DNA of 40,175 bases, from positions 1,951,685 to 1,991,859 of the forward strand of contig BFEA01000006.1 in NCBI GenBank assembly GCA_003427395.1, written 5' to 3'. Position 1 is the first letter of the stretch. Each line of letters starts with the position of its first letter. Of this stretch, positions 29,191 to 40,135 are shown piece after piece. The notes under the pieces were generated by a model, which had not been told where the DNA came from, did no database searches, and saw only the letters and a list, made by a program, of their open reading frames with translations. The DNA comes from Chara braunii (lineage: Eukaryota; Streptophyta; Charophyceae; Charales; Characeae). The position numbers were made by a program, and so were the translations under genes.

Positions 29191-31172
29191 GTGTACAACA
29201 CCTCCCCTACACTCCACCAAGTGTCGCGGCAGCTATGGCTGCCCTCACTCTCACGCCCCCTGCAGACCTCCAGCGCTTCTCTCCCTCTCTTCACTTCGCT
29301 GAGATGGCGGCTATGGCTGCGTTCCACAGCTATAGCCACCTCCAGCAGTTATCCTCCCTCACTTGCAGACCTCCACTCAGCTCCCTCTCACTCCACCAGC
29401 AGCTCCTCCTCTCGCAACCAGCATTCACCCAAGCGAAATGCTAGCAGCACCAGCCACAAATGAATGCTGGCTAACCGGCTGCTGGCTTGTTTCATAGCTG
29501 GCTGGAGGCTGAGGGCAGTTGCTTTGCCCCTAGCCAAAACTCGGAGTGAGGTCTGACCCTGAGAAACTTGATGTTCCCCTAGGGGAACCAAGTTCTAGGC
29601 CTTGGTAATGCATTTGGCTGCTACCCCCGGCCAGACGCAGCCTCAACTGGCTGTATAGAGCTAGGTAGAGCAGACTGTTGGAGTTCAACAGTCTGCTGTC
29701 ATCTCAGGATCCGGATGCTTCTACTGCTGCATCCGGTCCTGCATCGCGAATAGATTCGCGACCCCCCCCTTTTTTTTTTAGTCCATCTCTCCTCTTTCAT
29801 TACTTCTCTCTTTTTTTTCCCTTTGCACCGACTCTACCCCCGCGGCCATGTACATGGTTGTTAATTACCCTTTTTTTTGTTCCCTTCCCTTTTTTTTTCT
29901 TTTTTTTTTTCCTAACCCCTTCATTTCACTATGAGGGGGCAACTCGCTGTTCGAAACGAACGGTCGCCCGCCCCTAGTCATTTCTCAGAGTCGAACTAGT
30001 CTCAAGCTCAGAGGATCTTCCTTCCCTCTTACAGCGACACGCGCCCGTACCTGGCCACCTACCGCGCCAGGTACAGGCGCCTGGAGGCTCGAACCATGTT
30101 ACAGAAACATCCGTTCGACCTCCATAAACTAACCCGCCGCCCCTCACGATCGAGAAACCACCTCAAGTGTGTGCGGAGGGTCCCTCGTAACTCGATTACA
30201 AGTTCCCAAAACCCATGCCCGAAAGTAGCCGTCTTATGGCGGCATGTTCATCATTTATTTTTTTTCCATGTCTCCCCTTTTGTGTCCACAAAAAGTCGAC
30301 CCGTTCGTTTACCTTAAAATCACAATATGAAAAAGACATAAAAATGAAAACAACAAATCTAAAAAGAAAAATCCAAACTAAAAAATCTAAAATAAATCTA
30401 AAAAAAATCTAAAAAGGGAAACAACCTCACCTTGTCGCAGAAACGATCGCTCGATTTCTCGGGCGCTGTCACCTCACAAAGACTGATGTGGCGCTTCAGC
30501 TAGTTTAGATTTAGTTACTTTTTTTTTTTTTTTTTTTCGTTGGCCTATGCCAACGGTCAATTCATCACGTGGCTGAGAGCCACGATCCAACCTCAAATCC
30601 TGGGGTGTGGTCCCATTAGCAAAGAGGATCGGACCGAACGCCCGAATCTGGACGAGTTTACGGAGAAGTGCGGGAAATCGAGATTGAACTGCTTTTCTGC
30701 ATCTCCGCTTAAAACACATCCAAATTCAGGAGCTCGATCTATCCTTTTCGCTAGTAGGACCTCAGCCCTGAAAGACCCTCGTTTTTTTTTTTGTTTGTTT
30801 GTTTTTTTTTCCCTGACGGCTGCCATCCGTCGCGCCGTTTCGCCCTGGTGGCACCTACAAAAACAAAAAAAAAGAAAACAAAAACAAGAAAAAAAAAGAA
30901 AAACGGCTTACCTTGTGATGACGAGACATTCGTTTTAAAGCCCGTTTCTGGGCGCTTACGTGTCTAGATACGGGCAGGTAAGCATTTTTTTTCTTCTTCT
31001 TCTTCTTATTATTATTATATATACATATATATATTCTAGATTCATGCGTGATATCCTTGCGAAGGGGCCATGCTCATCTCCCCGTGCGGTTGTTCCCAGC
31101 CGTGCAATCTCACCGATCGCACGGCCGAAAACAACCGCGTCGAAAAGGTTGGGCCGCTCGAAAAGGAGCTTT

Positions 31173-31302
31173 GCCCAGTAGGCCGGTATGTCAGGTTTGA
31201 TCCTGGTATCTGCCAAGTGAGAGTTTGGCACTGTAACCTACTGGGCTACCTCCTATCACACCGGTGATAGGAGCAACTCTTCTACATGAAGAGCTTGCCC
31301 AG
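31173..31302. other. Conserved nested and mutually exclusive stem set, copy 2
   Basis: GCCCAGTAGG (31173-31182) pairs with CCTACTGGGC (31237-31246). The same CTGGGC can pair with GCCCAG (31297-31302). Between them are CTCCTATCAC/GTGATAGGAG (31250-31273, one base pair longer than in copy 1) and CTCTTC/GAAGAG (31277-31293). A further stem TGCCAA/TTGGCA (31211-31230) is present here. Loops differ from copy 1 while stems persist. Confidence 0.75.
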
Positions 31303-31846
31303 TCAGTTAACCTCATGTCGTGGCCTTGCAGGTTCTGCCTGCCTATGGTCTTGCAGTCCCAGCCTACCCTCAGCCCTGCAGGCCTTGCCTGCTTGTGGCC
31401 CTGCATGCTCAGTTGGCCACGTGACCTTGGCACCGACCTGTCAACCCCCTGGCTCGGTGTCAACCCCCGCGGCCCTAGAATTAAAACCCTTTTTCCCCCT
31501 GCATCGCAGTCCTATACCCGACGCACCCCTCTTTTTAGCCTACTTTAGGTAAACTAGGTCTAACTTTAGTTTTTCCATGACCGCACACTACTGCGGCCTT
31601 ATCGGTAACCGCGGACGACAAATCGTACCGCTGACCCCCGCTGTCTCGGACGAACGTTGATGACATCACACGTCAACGACGTCATATGTCATCGACGTCA
31701 GGCTTTAGGTCTCTCAGTTATAGGGTTGGTCTAAATAACTTTGGCAACGTCAATCTCATCAAATCTTTCAAAAAAAAGGGTCCGGCAGTGTCTGAACTTC
31801 AAAAACTCGGGCAGAAACCCTTACACGCGTTTCTGTCCCGACAACG

Positions 31847-34699
31847 TTTTCGGATCGTCAACGCGATCGCTATCATCCAATCCAGGCGCAGAATTGCCAC
31901 CATTGTGAATGCGTTGCTCCCTCATCATCATCGGATTGTGGTGCTTATCCTAGTGGTATTCGTCCTGAATATCGTGCTATTCACCGAGGTCGCCCCCCCC
32001 TCTGGATACAGGTTGTGTTCATCGCGGCAGTTGCGACACCAGTCGAGGCGATCGTTTCCCCGATTCGTTGTCGAGGTGCTTGTCATTGGGATTGTCAGCG
32101 GAGTTGTCGGGATCACCTTCTTCATGGTTGTCGTAGTGTATCTTCCCACGTTTTAGCGGAGGATTCATTCTCAGTTGCACTCGTACGTATCCACGGACGT
32201 TGGCACAAGAATCTCCCTATGCCTTGGTGGGAGATTCATTTTCATTAGTTAGCGCAACAAGGAGTAGGTGCACGTGCGCATGAGCCAGAGAGTAGAGGAG
32301 AAACTAGGAGAAGACGAAAACAAGGAGAAGAGAGACAAGGTGGGGGCATAAAGAACGAAACGACGAGGGAGAGAAAAAAAAGGGACATACATGTTGGGGA
32401 GTCTGCTTCGAGTGGTGCATCTTCCCATTTTCTAGTTGAAGATTCACTCCCGTCTTGCACTTTTGGTAAGTAGTGGAGTGTGGCCCATCATAGCATCCTT
32501 TGAATCGTCCTTGCGTGGTTGTTCCACTAGATGATGGCAATCGTTGTGCCTAACCCCAATTGTCACGTTCGTCATTGCAGTGCCCAATTGTTTTTTTCCT
32601 TGTGCTCGTGGTGTTTGTCCCCACCTCCACAATATTGGTCATCACATTGCTGCCCTTAGCCCCGCTCAGGCGTTTTGTGGTCGCCATTGCACTGGTTCTG
32701 CGGTCAGGCAGTTGTCTTCGTTTACGGTCATCGATGTAGGGCTCTTTTTCACGGTCGTTGTGGTTATCATACTCTTTGGTAAATGGCCTAGCTCCCTGCG
32801 GCGGTTGTGCCCATGGAGTTGAATCGGGATCCTCTGGGAAGTGCTTAACTTGGTTTAATGTATCTTCCCATGCTCTAAAGGGAGATTCATTCTCATTTTG
32901 TGCACGGGCATCATAATCATCTTCGCAGGGAGAGGAGGCCCTCGCTGCCATATTGTCTCCTCGTTTTCATTATCAAAGAGTTGATCGTCATTCTTCTCAT
33001 CCGTAGTGCCCTATGTGCTCGCATCCGTGCAGGTGGTCGCGATGCTCATCTCAATGTTCATTTTTATCTAGGTGCTCGTTGAGTTCTTCATCACGGTGAT
33101 TCTGGTCGGGCCCATCCTGGTTATTTGTGATGGTCATCTTCACCCGTCATGTTGGAACTGCAGTTGTTGGGCTTGAGTTTATTGACTCGTTGTTGAACCT
33201 GTTGACAGTAAAAGCGTGGCTGCTCTATTTAGAGTCTTTGTTTGGTTATTGTATGGTTGAGCTCAGGTTTGTGTGACTCATTATCAAGATTTACCGTGTC
33301 AGACTGTTGCTGCCTTGGTTAGCTCATTGCACGGTTGCAATTTTTTCAATCTTAAATCGACGTTGCTAAAAGCATAGTTGTTCTTCGTACCAAATCAAGA
33401 CTGCTACGAAGAAAGTGTTGACTTATGGTAGCGGTGTGATAATTGGTTTGCAACTGTCATCAAGTTCGTTGCAAGAACCAGGACGACTACCACTGCTTAG
33501 GAACACACATGGCCCGTGCTGATTATTGGGCAGAAGGTGATGGTGTTGTCCCCTTAACTCGGAACCGTTGTTGCTTATTGCACGGAACAGACTGTTATTG
33601 TTGTGGAAGGGTTGGAGCTGGTGCTGTGTTGCTGGTTTTCTGTCGCTATTGCTTTTGACAGTGGCGGACTGACTATTGTTGGCCCATTGCTACACAATTG
33701 CTACTACTATTGAAAAAAAACACTTGTACTTTTATATTTCGCTGTTGTTATTGATCACCACAACATGCTATTTTTGCAACAACGTATCTGTTGTTCTTGT
33801 TGGTGGTTAGGCTATGCTCTTGGAATTTGGAGGGTCGGTGTTATTGGCTTACTAGGCGTTGTTGGTGTGCGTCAAGGTGATGTCAATGTTGTTCCCAACG
33901 ACAAGTTATTCGACTTAGTTATATCATAATAACTCTAATATATCTTGCTTTTTTTTGTACTTTAATATTAGCAAGTTTTTTCTGATGCATTTATTGTAAT
34001 AGCTTCTATGAACATAGCAGTTAAATAATCTCACTGTGTTACATAAGGCAAATATTGTATAAACCACTGCTGCATCTATAGAAGTAGGTTTGTGTTTTAT
34101 TTGAACAAGGCGTGTGTTTTGTTCGAACACACTTGCTTGGATCCTCTCTTAGGTATTTTTCAAGAGGGAGCAACAAATTGCTTTCCTTGGCCATCGTGCT
34201 TAGCGATTGGCCACCATTACTGAGCCCTCGGGCGTATCAAGGCAACAAGATCATCTGACGCGAGTTTGAAATACCTCTCTACGACCTCTCCTTTTGCCCT
34301 TTTTATATTAAAGGTTGGTCTATTTGTTGGAGAGGAAGGCCGTAGGCAGGATTGCAACGCGTAATCTGAGCCAAAGCTTTAGTGAGACGTTCGCCCCACC
34401 GATTGCAAGAACTTTGTCGAAACCTAGGCGAGGTTTTGAAGGCAGGAAACCTTCAGGTATAATTCTTATTTTTGTGTGTGCCCACGGTACCCCTAACACT
34501 ACATCTCTGTAGTTTATCTAATATGTATGCGCGCATCCCTACAATAATTATTTTATTAAGATTCAATCACATTAAGTAAAAGAAATACATGCATTAATTT
34601 TGTTCTATTGCATGACGTCCAACTAAGGGAACGAACTAGGGAAAGGTGGGAGGAAGGTGGTTTTACTTATGACTTATTGGGTCATCGAAAGGGTCTGAC
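31847..34699. other. No intact gene; contains dispersed motif copies
   Basis: Frames on both strands are open in short pieces with very biased composition. From 33150 to 33900 the plus strand is rich in GTTGTTG. A TTTTTATATTAAAGG TATA-like site lies near 34302. The clearest structure is the TCTTCCC...GATTCA motif, listed separately. I could not support a protein. Confidence 0.35.
32139..32903 (+). repeat. Four dispersed copies of a 40-bp motif
   Basis: Copies with the shape TCTTCCCAYNTTYTAG, then GRAGATTCAYTCTCRTTTTGCAC in the best cases, lie at 32139-32180, 32211-32247, 32418-32460 and 32861-32903. Spacings are irregular (72, 207 and 443 bases). Further copies lie at 38653-38692 (plus) and 38725-38770 (minus). 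Confidence 0.7.
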
Positions 34700-35438
34700 T
34701 TTGTTTATAAGATAGGTAGTCTCACCACTATGTTTCTAAGATGAATGGTCTGGTTACTATGATTTTCTTGACTTGTTTTCTCCACAACTAGACATTGTTT
34801 CTAAGATGCATGATCTAGTTTTTGTTTCTTTGGGGTTTGACTGAATGGTTTTCAAAAATCGAGCAATGTTTCTAAGATAATTGGCCTAACCACTTGTTTT
34901 ATTATGAGCGGTTTATAAATGGGCTCTGAGCATTATTGATAAGACGAATGACTCGAAGTTCCTTGCAATTTCTATGGTACCCTTTGAAATGGTTAAGCAT
35001 TGTTTATAAGATGAATGACTCAACTCTTTATATATTTATCTAAGAACAATTTTAGCGGAAAACTAAATAATGTTTGAAGATGATTTAGTTTGACGTCGCG
35101 CACATAATATGAATTGAGAATAAAAATTTTCATATTGGCTATACGACATATATATCTATATGAACACAGCTAGTAAGACATTGTTTCTAAGATGAATGGT
35201 CTGACTATAGCCTTATCACTAATAAGCGAGTAATGATCAAGGAAATAATTGGTGATGACTTGGGCGGACTTAGCATTGTTTCTAAGATCAATGACTCAAT
35301 CCAACGCTCATATTGAAAACTAATCTAAAAAAAAACACTAGTTTATCCATACGCCTAATAAAAAAAGAAGTAGTTGTATTTTTCTTCCATATATAACTGA
35401 GACAAAATTAAGCATTGTTTCTAAGATGAATTACCTAA
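34700..35438 (+). repeat. Ten irregularly spaced copies of a motif of about 26 bp
   Basis: CATTGTTTCTAAGATGAAT followed by GRYCTR or a close variant starts near 34700, 34729, 34791, 34861, 34929, 34997, 35068, 35177, 35271 and 35410. All are on the plus strand. Intervals run from 29 to 139 bases and the sequence between copies is unrelated AT-rich DNA. Confidence 0.85.
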
Positions 35439-35518
35439 TTCTATGTCATATGAAAGAATGGGATAAAGGGTTAATCATCTGAGGGATCAACAAACTATTA
35501 TATGAAAACAATTTGAAA

Positions 35519-35757
35519 GATTTAGTGAGAGCACTTACCTTGGTTGTATATGTCTGTTTGTGAATCGGTTTGAGTTTATCTTTCGATAGCTAATTGCTTT
35601 AGATGCTCGACATTTGCTAGAGCGAGAGGAGTTAGAGAGATTTAGTGAGAGTACTTACCTTGGTTGTATGTATTTGCTTGTGAATTGGTTTGGATTTATT
35701 TTTCGATAGGTGGTTTCTTAGATGCTCGCCATTTGCTGGAGCAAATAGAGTTAGTCA
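35519..35757. repeat. 120-bp tandem duplication
   Basis: TTTAGTGAGAG at 35521 and 35641 begins two units sharing CTTACCTTGGTTGTAT, TGTGAATYGGTTTG, TTTCGATAG, AGATGCTCG and CATTTGCT. Identity is about 85 percent. CTTACCTTGG reads as a good splice donor on the minus strand, but no exon is seen. Confidence 0.9.
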
Positions 35758-38466
35758 AGTTTTATCTTTACAAAGTCAATGTTTCATTTTAATTTCACAT
35801 ATGCCTCAGTATAAATCTTCGGAGCTTACTTCTCTATGAGAATTGCTACCAAAATTTTTGCTAATTCAGGATGTTATATAAATTTAAACTTGTAAGATCA
35901 AACTATTATTTTGGATTTTATGTTTAGTCGTGTATAAATTATGGTAAGTCGATTTCTCTAGAGGAAATGATGTCGAAGCTTTCTTAGATTTGAGGAGTTA
36001 TATCATTTTTTGTTATAAAAATTTGGACGATTCACCCTCTCTACGGCAGATGCTGCTAAAATTAAAAAGGGTTAGGGTAAAGTTGTGATATAGGGTTTAT
36101 CCTCCATGCGCCTAAGTGTAGTTTGGGTACTGGCATGTGTTGTATTACAGGTCCTTTCTATTTTATATGAATCAAGGTTTGACTAATTTCAGCCTGATCC
36201 TACAAGGATCAACTTTTTTTTTCATCATTTGATAACAGGTCGGTTTACAACTCGACTTCGATCCACTCTCGCAACCCAGCTTTAGGCCTTAAGCACCTGT
36301 CCGTTCATCATTTCTTTCGGTTTTTACCCATACTTTATTTAAATGGTAATTTAAAAAAAAACGAGTGCTTTCTATTTTCGGAAGGTTGGACTAAGGCAAG
36401 ATTTTTGTGAATAAGGTAAGGGGTGTGAGTGCGAAAGATGATAGACGTTGAATTCATTTAATGTGTAGTTTGTTGATGTTAAATTTTTGTGTAAATGCAA
36501 GTATGTTTGTGATTTGGATTCAGGATTTGACGTCCTTGTGGTCGCTTGTATATTGGAAGAAAGTCACACTATGATTATGAGAGTGATAGCCTCATGTCCA
36601 ATAACCCAATATGGTTATACTTTGCATACCCGCACGGGTTGATTGACCATGCGCAAGGATCATTCGATTTGGGTTGAGAGAAAAGGGCGACCCCCCAATT
36701 CTGCTTGTTAAGGTTTATAGTTGGACGTTGAGATCCATGGCGGTTCTAAAAGTCAAACCCCTCAATATATTATTGCCGCCACTAAAGGTCGTAGTTGGCT
36801 TTCGACTCTTCTGGGTAGGGTGTACAACAAGGTAGGGTGTACATCAGGGTAGGGTGTGCAACCACATCTGAATTTGTCTAATGACAGAGGAGTAGCCCCT
36901 CAAGACGTATGTCAGCCGACACTTGAGTGTCAAATGTGACTCATTATAACATTCAAGCGACGCATGGTCATGGGCACCAAATAGTATCTCATCATTCTGA
37001 GTGCTAATGTATTCACCCATGGCTAGGCGATATGAAAGGACTCACGTCGCTCCGCTATTTATTCAAAGCCTCGCACACCATGTTTGTTTGTTCATATACC
37101 GAAACAATACGGGTCGAACGAAAAAAAAGACAAGGTGCGATTTGTACATAAGTTCTTTTGAGAAAAGAGTCACGTGGTTAGACCCATCGTCCTAGTCGAC
37201 CGGCGTAAGTTCACGCTAGGGAGATCAACGTCCCTAGCGTCGATTCTCGTGTGGGTTCAATTTTGGGCGTTAGCCGCACATAACCCCTATGCTACAACGA
37301 ACGAGCAATTATGACAAGCAGCTAAGCTATACTGGTAGTGTTGTGTGGTACTCCGCAACGAGTATTGGACTCCAAGTGACTTGCATTGGGTGTACTCATG
37401 CCCCAAAGTTATTTTAAGGAACTTATTGGTCTTCCCGACCCCCGAGCACTGCACTCGAAGACTCACAAGGCGCAATAATCGACCTAGTTTTCCTCCCCAA
37501 ATATTTTATGCTTTTCCATCGAGGATTGTTTATGTTTTTTCAAATGGTTTGTCCGTACCGATCAGCACCAAATTTGTGTTACTGTTTTTCAAGAATTAAT
37601 GAACAATTCGTGCAACCAGTGTGTATAACTCTGCAGGCAGGAATAATGTGAGGGGCATTGGTAGTTCAAACCTTTGGTACCTCGATCATATACTTGTGAG
37701 AATGTTCGGGTGAAACCTCAGGTACCCTAGCGGAGTAGCTTCGCTGCTACAGAAAGGTTCAACCTACCTGTCAAACCACCGGTACCTTTCACCGCTTGAG
37801 AATTAAATATGTGTCCGTATATTTGAAAGCCAAGCAGGATCAGGCCACCATTGATAAATTTCATCGGTGACCCATAGTCCATTTCAGGCCTTTTCTTCTG
37901 CCCGCAGCCGATACATTGGAAAGGGACTGGTGGTTCAAGTATGGTGGACCCTGGTAGGCCTGTAAGAACTATGGTTTGCAGATTTAAGGGCAGCTAAAAT
38001 CACTTCGTAGAAAAGTCAGTCTTGAAAGAACTGATGGTTTAAAGCACCACTACCTTTAGGCCGGTGTCCCATTGGGAAATTACCTCATCCTAAAATATCG
38101 GAGGTCGGGCCCAATGTGTTATTGTCATTGATAAATTTGATCGGCAACCATTTTTACATTACCGATCTCTGAAAATTGTGGGGTCTCCCAGCCCTTCGGC
38201 AGCGGCCGACATATGTGAAAGGTAGTGGTGCAAGTGGTTTAACACAGTGCTGCGAAAAAGCCGTACACTTAGTGTTTCGATAATTTTTCTCTCTCATGTC
38301 CTTCCATAGAATAAATCTGAAAAACTAGTCATGTGTAGACTACCAGTACGTTTCCCAGTACTTTTGTGCAGATACATTTGCCTTTGGCGCTTGGTCTACA
38401 GGATGGAAATCGGTTGGGGTGCTAAACGAAAAAGGAAAAAAATGCACCTCCGAACATAAAGCATGC
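35758..38466. other. No gene; small repeats and a hairpin
   Basis: GGGTAGGGTGTACA recurs three times at 36812-36860. ACGCTAGGGA/TCCCTAGCGT (37213-37240) is a perfect 10-bp hairpin with an eight-base loop, followed by GGGTTCAATTTTGGG, a B-box-like sequence. GGTACC-containing segments with TGGTGGTTCAA-type motifs recur at 37660-38060. No protein is supported. Confidence 0.4.
38281..38380 (+). repeat. Diverged dispersed repeat, copy 1
   Basis: The block ending TAGACTACCAGTACGTTTCC then CAGTACTTTTGTGC matches 39502-39592, which reads GAACTACTAGTACACTTCC then CAATATTTTTGTGC. Both sit beside copies of the palindromic family, suggesting one larger repeat of about 1.1 kb present twice. Confidence 0.6.
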
Positions 38467-38652
38467 GCGTTGTAAGCGAATACAACGCATACCGTGCGTT
38501 GTATTCGTTTACAATGCATATGCGTTATGTTCGAGTGAACAAGACCAACTTCGCCTGCATAAGGGGGTCGGGTCCAAGCCGAGTAGGTTATTTTCTGGAC
38601 CACGGCTGGGGGCCGCAAAGCCTTGGCAAAAAGGTAAAAGTGAAGTAGCAAA

Positions 38653-38770
38653 GTACCTTTCCATATTTTAGGTTGAGTTTCATTCCTTTCCCCTACTTGG
38701 GCCCTTGCTCCACTCCTCAACAATTGTGCAAAATGCCAGTGTAATTGAATCTTCCGCTAGAACGTGGTCA
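38653..38770. repeat. Two oppositely oriented copies of the TCTTCCC...GATTCA motif
   Basis: Plus-strand copy at 38653-38692 (CTTTCCATATTTTAGG...TTTCATTCC) and minus-strand copy at 38725-38770 (ACGTTCTAGCGGAAGATTCA on the minus strand). They match the set at 32.1-32.9 kb and form a head-to-head or tail-to-tail pair about 30 bases apart. Confidence 0.6.
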
Positions 38771-38901
38771 AAATACAACCCCTTCCTTTTTTGTCTCAAT
38801 GACCACGGTAGTGCAGCGAAACCTTGGTGAATGACTTTCTTATTTTTCTGCTTTCTTGGCCGCACCACATTATTGGTTGGCGGGAAGTGCCTTCGCATAC
38901 G

Positions 38902-38962
<61 letters not shown>
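38902..38962. repeat. (AG)n microsatellite
   Basis: Nearly pure AG run. Confidence 0.95.
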
Positions 38963-38967
<5 letters not shown>

Positions 38968-39021
38968 CAGCACGTGTCAATGACCAGTGGGCAGTTTCTT
39001 GAATGAAGAAGACCATTGAGG

Positions 39022-39023
<2 letters not shown>

Positions 39024-39120
<97 letters not shown>

Positions 39121-39129
39121 GAGAGAGAA
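39024..39129. repeat. (AG)n then (GACA)n compound microsatellite
   Basis: AG run to about 39091 with one C, then GACAGACAGACA and back to AG. Confidence 0.95.
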
Positions 39130-39222
39130 AGCATGGGCAGTGATCGATGATTACAAGCCTACACGGGCTTGTCCCGTTCCCCAGGGCAAGAACGGAGTAC
39201 GCGTTGACCTTTAGGGGGGGAA

Positions 39223-39242
39223 AATATATATATATATATATA
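39223..39242. repeat. (TA)n microsatellite
   Basis: Ten or so TA units following a run of seven or more G and four A. Confidence 0.9.
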
Positions 39243-39501
39243 TTTCAATACAACAATTTTCTCTTCGTGAAATTCAAATGTAACGCATGTGTATTATTCG
39301 AATAGAATGCATATACATTACATTCGAAGTGCCCTTGTATTCGAAGAAAAGGGTCTAACTTTCCAAAAACCAGTTTTTTTGGAACACTCTAATACAACGC
39401 ATATGCGTTATGTTCATGGGAAGACGGTAATTTGTAATCTGCCCGGAGCAAAAATCTGTCCTGGGAAAAACAGGTTCAAAAGTACTGGTGGTTTAGTTCT
39501 G

Positions 39502-39592
39502 GGCAATGTTTTTCCCTTATTCTTCAAAAAAACAAATATGAAAATCTAATTATATGTGAACTACTAGTACACTTCCCAATATTTTTGTGCGG
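39502..39592 (+). repeat. Diverged dispersed repeat, copy 2
   Basis: Partner of 38281-38380, preceded by ACTGGTGGTTTAGTTCTGGG, a motif also seen in variant form near 37925 and 38035. Confidence 0.6.
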
Positions 39593-40133
39593 CACGATGT
39601 CGAGCACATCGGTTACGCAAGGGGACCCTCCCGGCCGCATCACGCATGATTTGGCTTCTGAAGACGTAAATCGATTTCAGGAGCAGTTCCACCCGGACCG
39701 AGTGTAGCAGCTATACCTGTCGCAAACCCCTATGACAGGATAGGGTCATGCGAGGTACAACTTACCTCTACCCAAGGAGCTGCTACCATCCTTGGACTAT
39801 CACCATCCTTGGATAAGGGTATCCACACCAAGCTACCGAACCACGTGTGAAAGCTTCTCGTATGCGCTCGCATAACAGTCAAATTAAACAACAACAGTAA
39901 AATGGAGACACAGCCCTCACTTCCCTGGTCATTCCGCTTCGTTTGTGGTCTACCTTTATCATTATCTGCTGACATTTTGATGTTTCTATTTCACTTTTTA
40001 CTCGCTTAATTCTTTTAAGTTTTTTAAGCAACCATACGGTTGCCACATGCTGCTGAATGCTATGGTCGACCATGACATCACTGAGCACCATCATCACATT
40101 CACATGCGCCCAGTGCAGCATCACACATTTGTG

Positions 40134-40135
<2 letters not shown>
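39593..40135. other. No gene recognised
   Basis: No coherent frame or RNA gene is supported. CTACCATCCTTGGACTATCACCATCCTTGGAT near 39782-39814 is a short direct repeat of CCATCCTTGGA. Confidence 0.3.

Larger units (their letters stand above)
28660..31846 (+). repeat. 3.2-kb structured interspersed repeat, copy 2
   Basis: It matches 812-4066 in order: minisatellite (28868-29190), GATGGCGGCTATGGCTG block (29303-29319), conserved hairpin (29671-29695), pyrimidine and A-rich tracts, nested stems (31173-31302), and a 3' end with CTCTCAGTTATAGGGTT to TCTGTCCCGACAAC. Identity is about 80-90 percent in the best blocks and lower elsewhere. Copy 2 has an extra TCATATGTCATCGACG-type duplication near 31680 and lacks the palindrome and the B-box segment of copy 1. 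No gag follows; it is either a solo LTR or an independent element copy. Confidence 0.65.
38467..39409. repeat. Family of palindromes around AACGCATATGCGTT
   Basis: Copies: an inverted repeat with 22-23-base arms at 38467-38517 (CGAATACAACGCAT/TGCGTTGTATTCG inside); 38510-38533; 39274-39300; 39299-39326; and 39391-39415, whose core AACGCATATGCGTT (39396-39409) is a perfect 14-base palindrome. Most have a TTCG at the right edge. Both strands read similarly, so peptides such as THMRYV arise in different frames and are not evidence of genes. Confidence 0.8.

Noticed and set aside
32550-32951. Antisense frame with RAWEDTL and polar composition
   Set aside because: The shared peptide arises from the dispersed DNA motif, which reads similarly on both strands (plus-strand VLAEDS). 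No start, promoter or homologue supports a gene.
38340-38723. Antisense 127-codon ORF
   Set aside because: It overlaps the palindromes and the dispersed motif; similarity to other frames is explained by DNA repeats.
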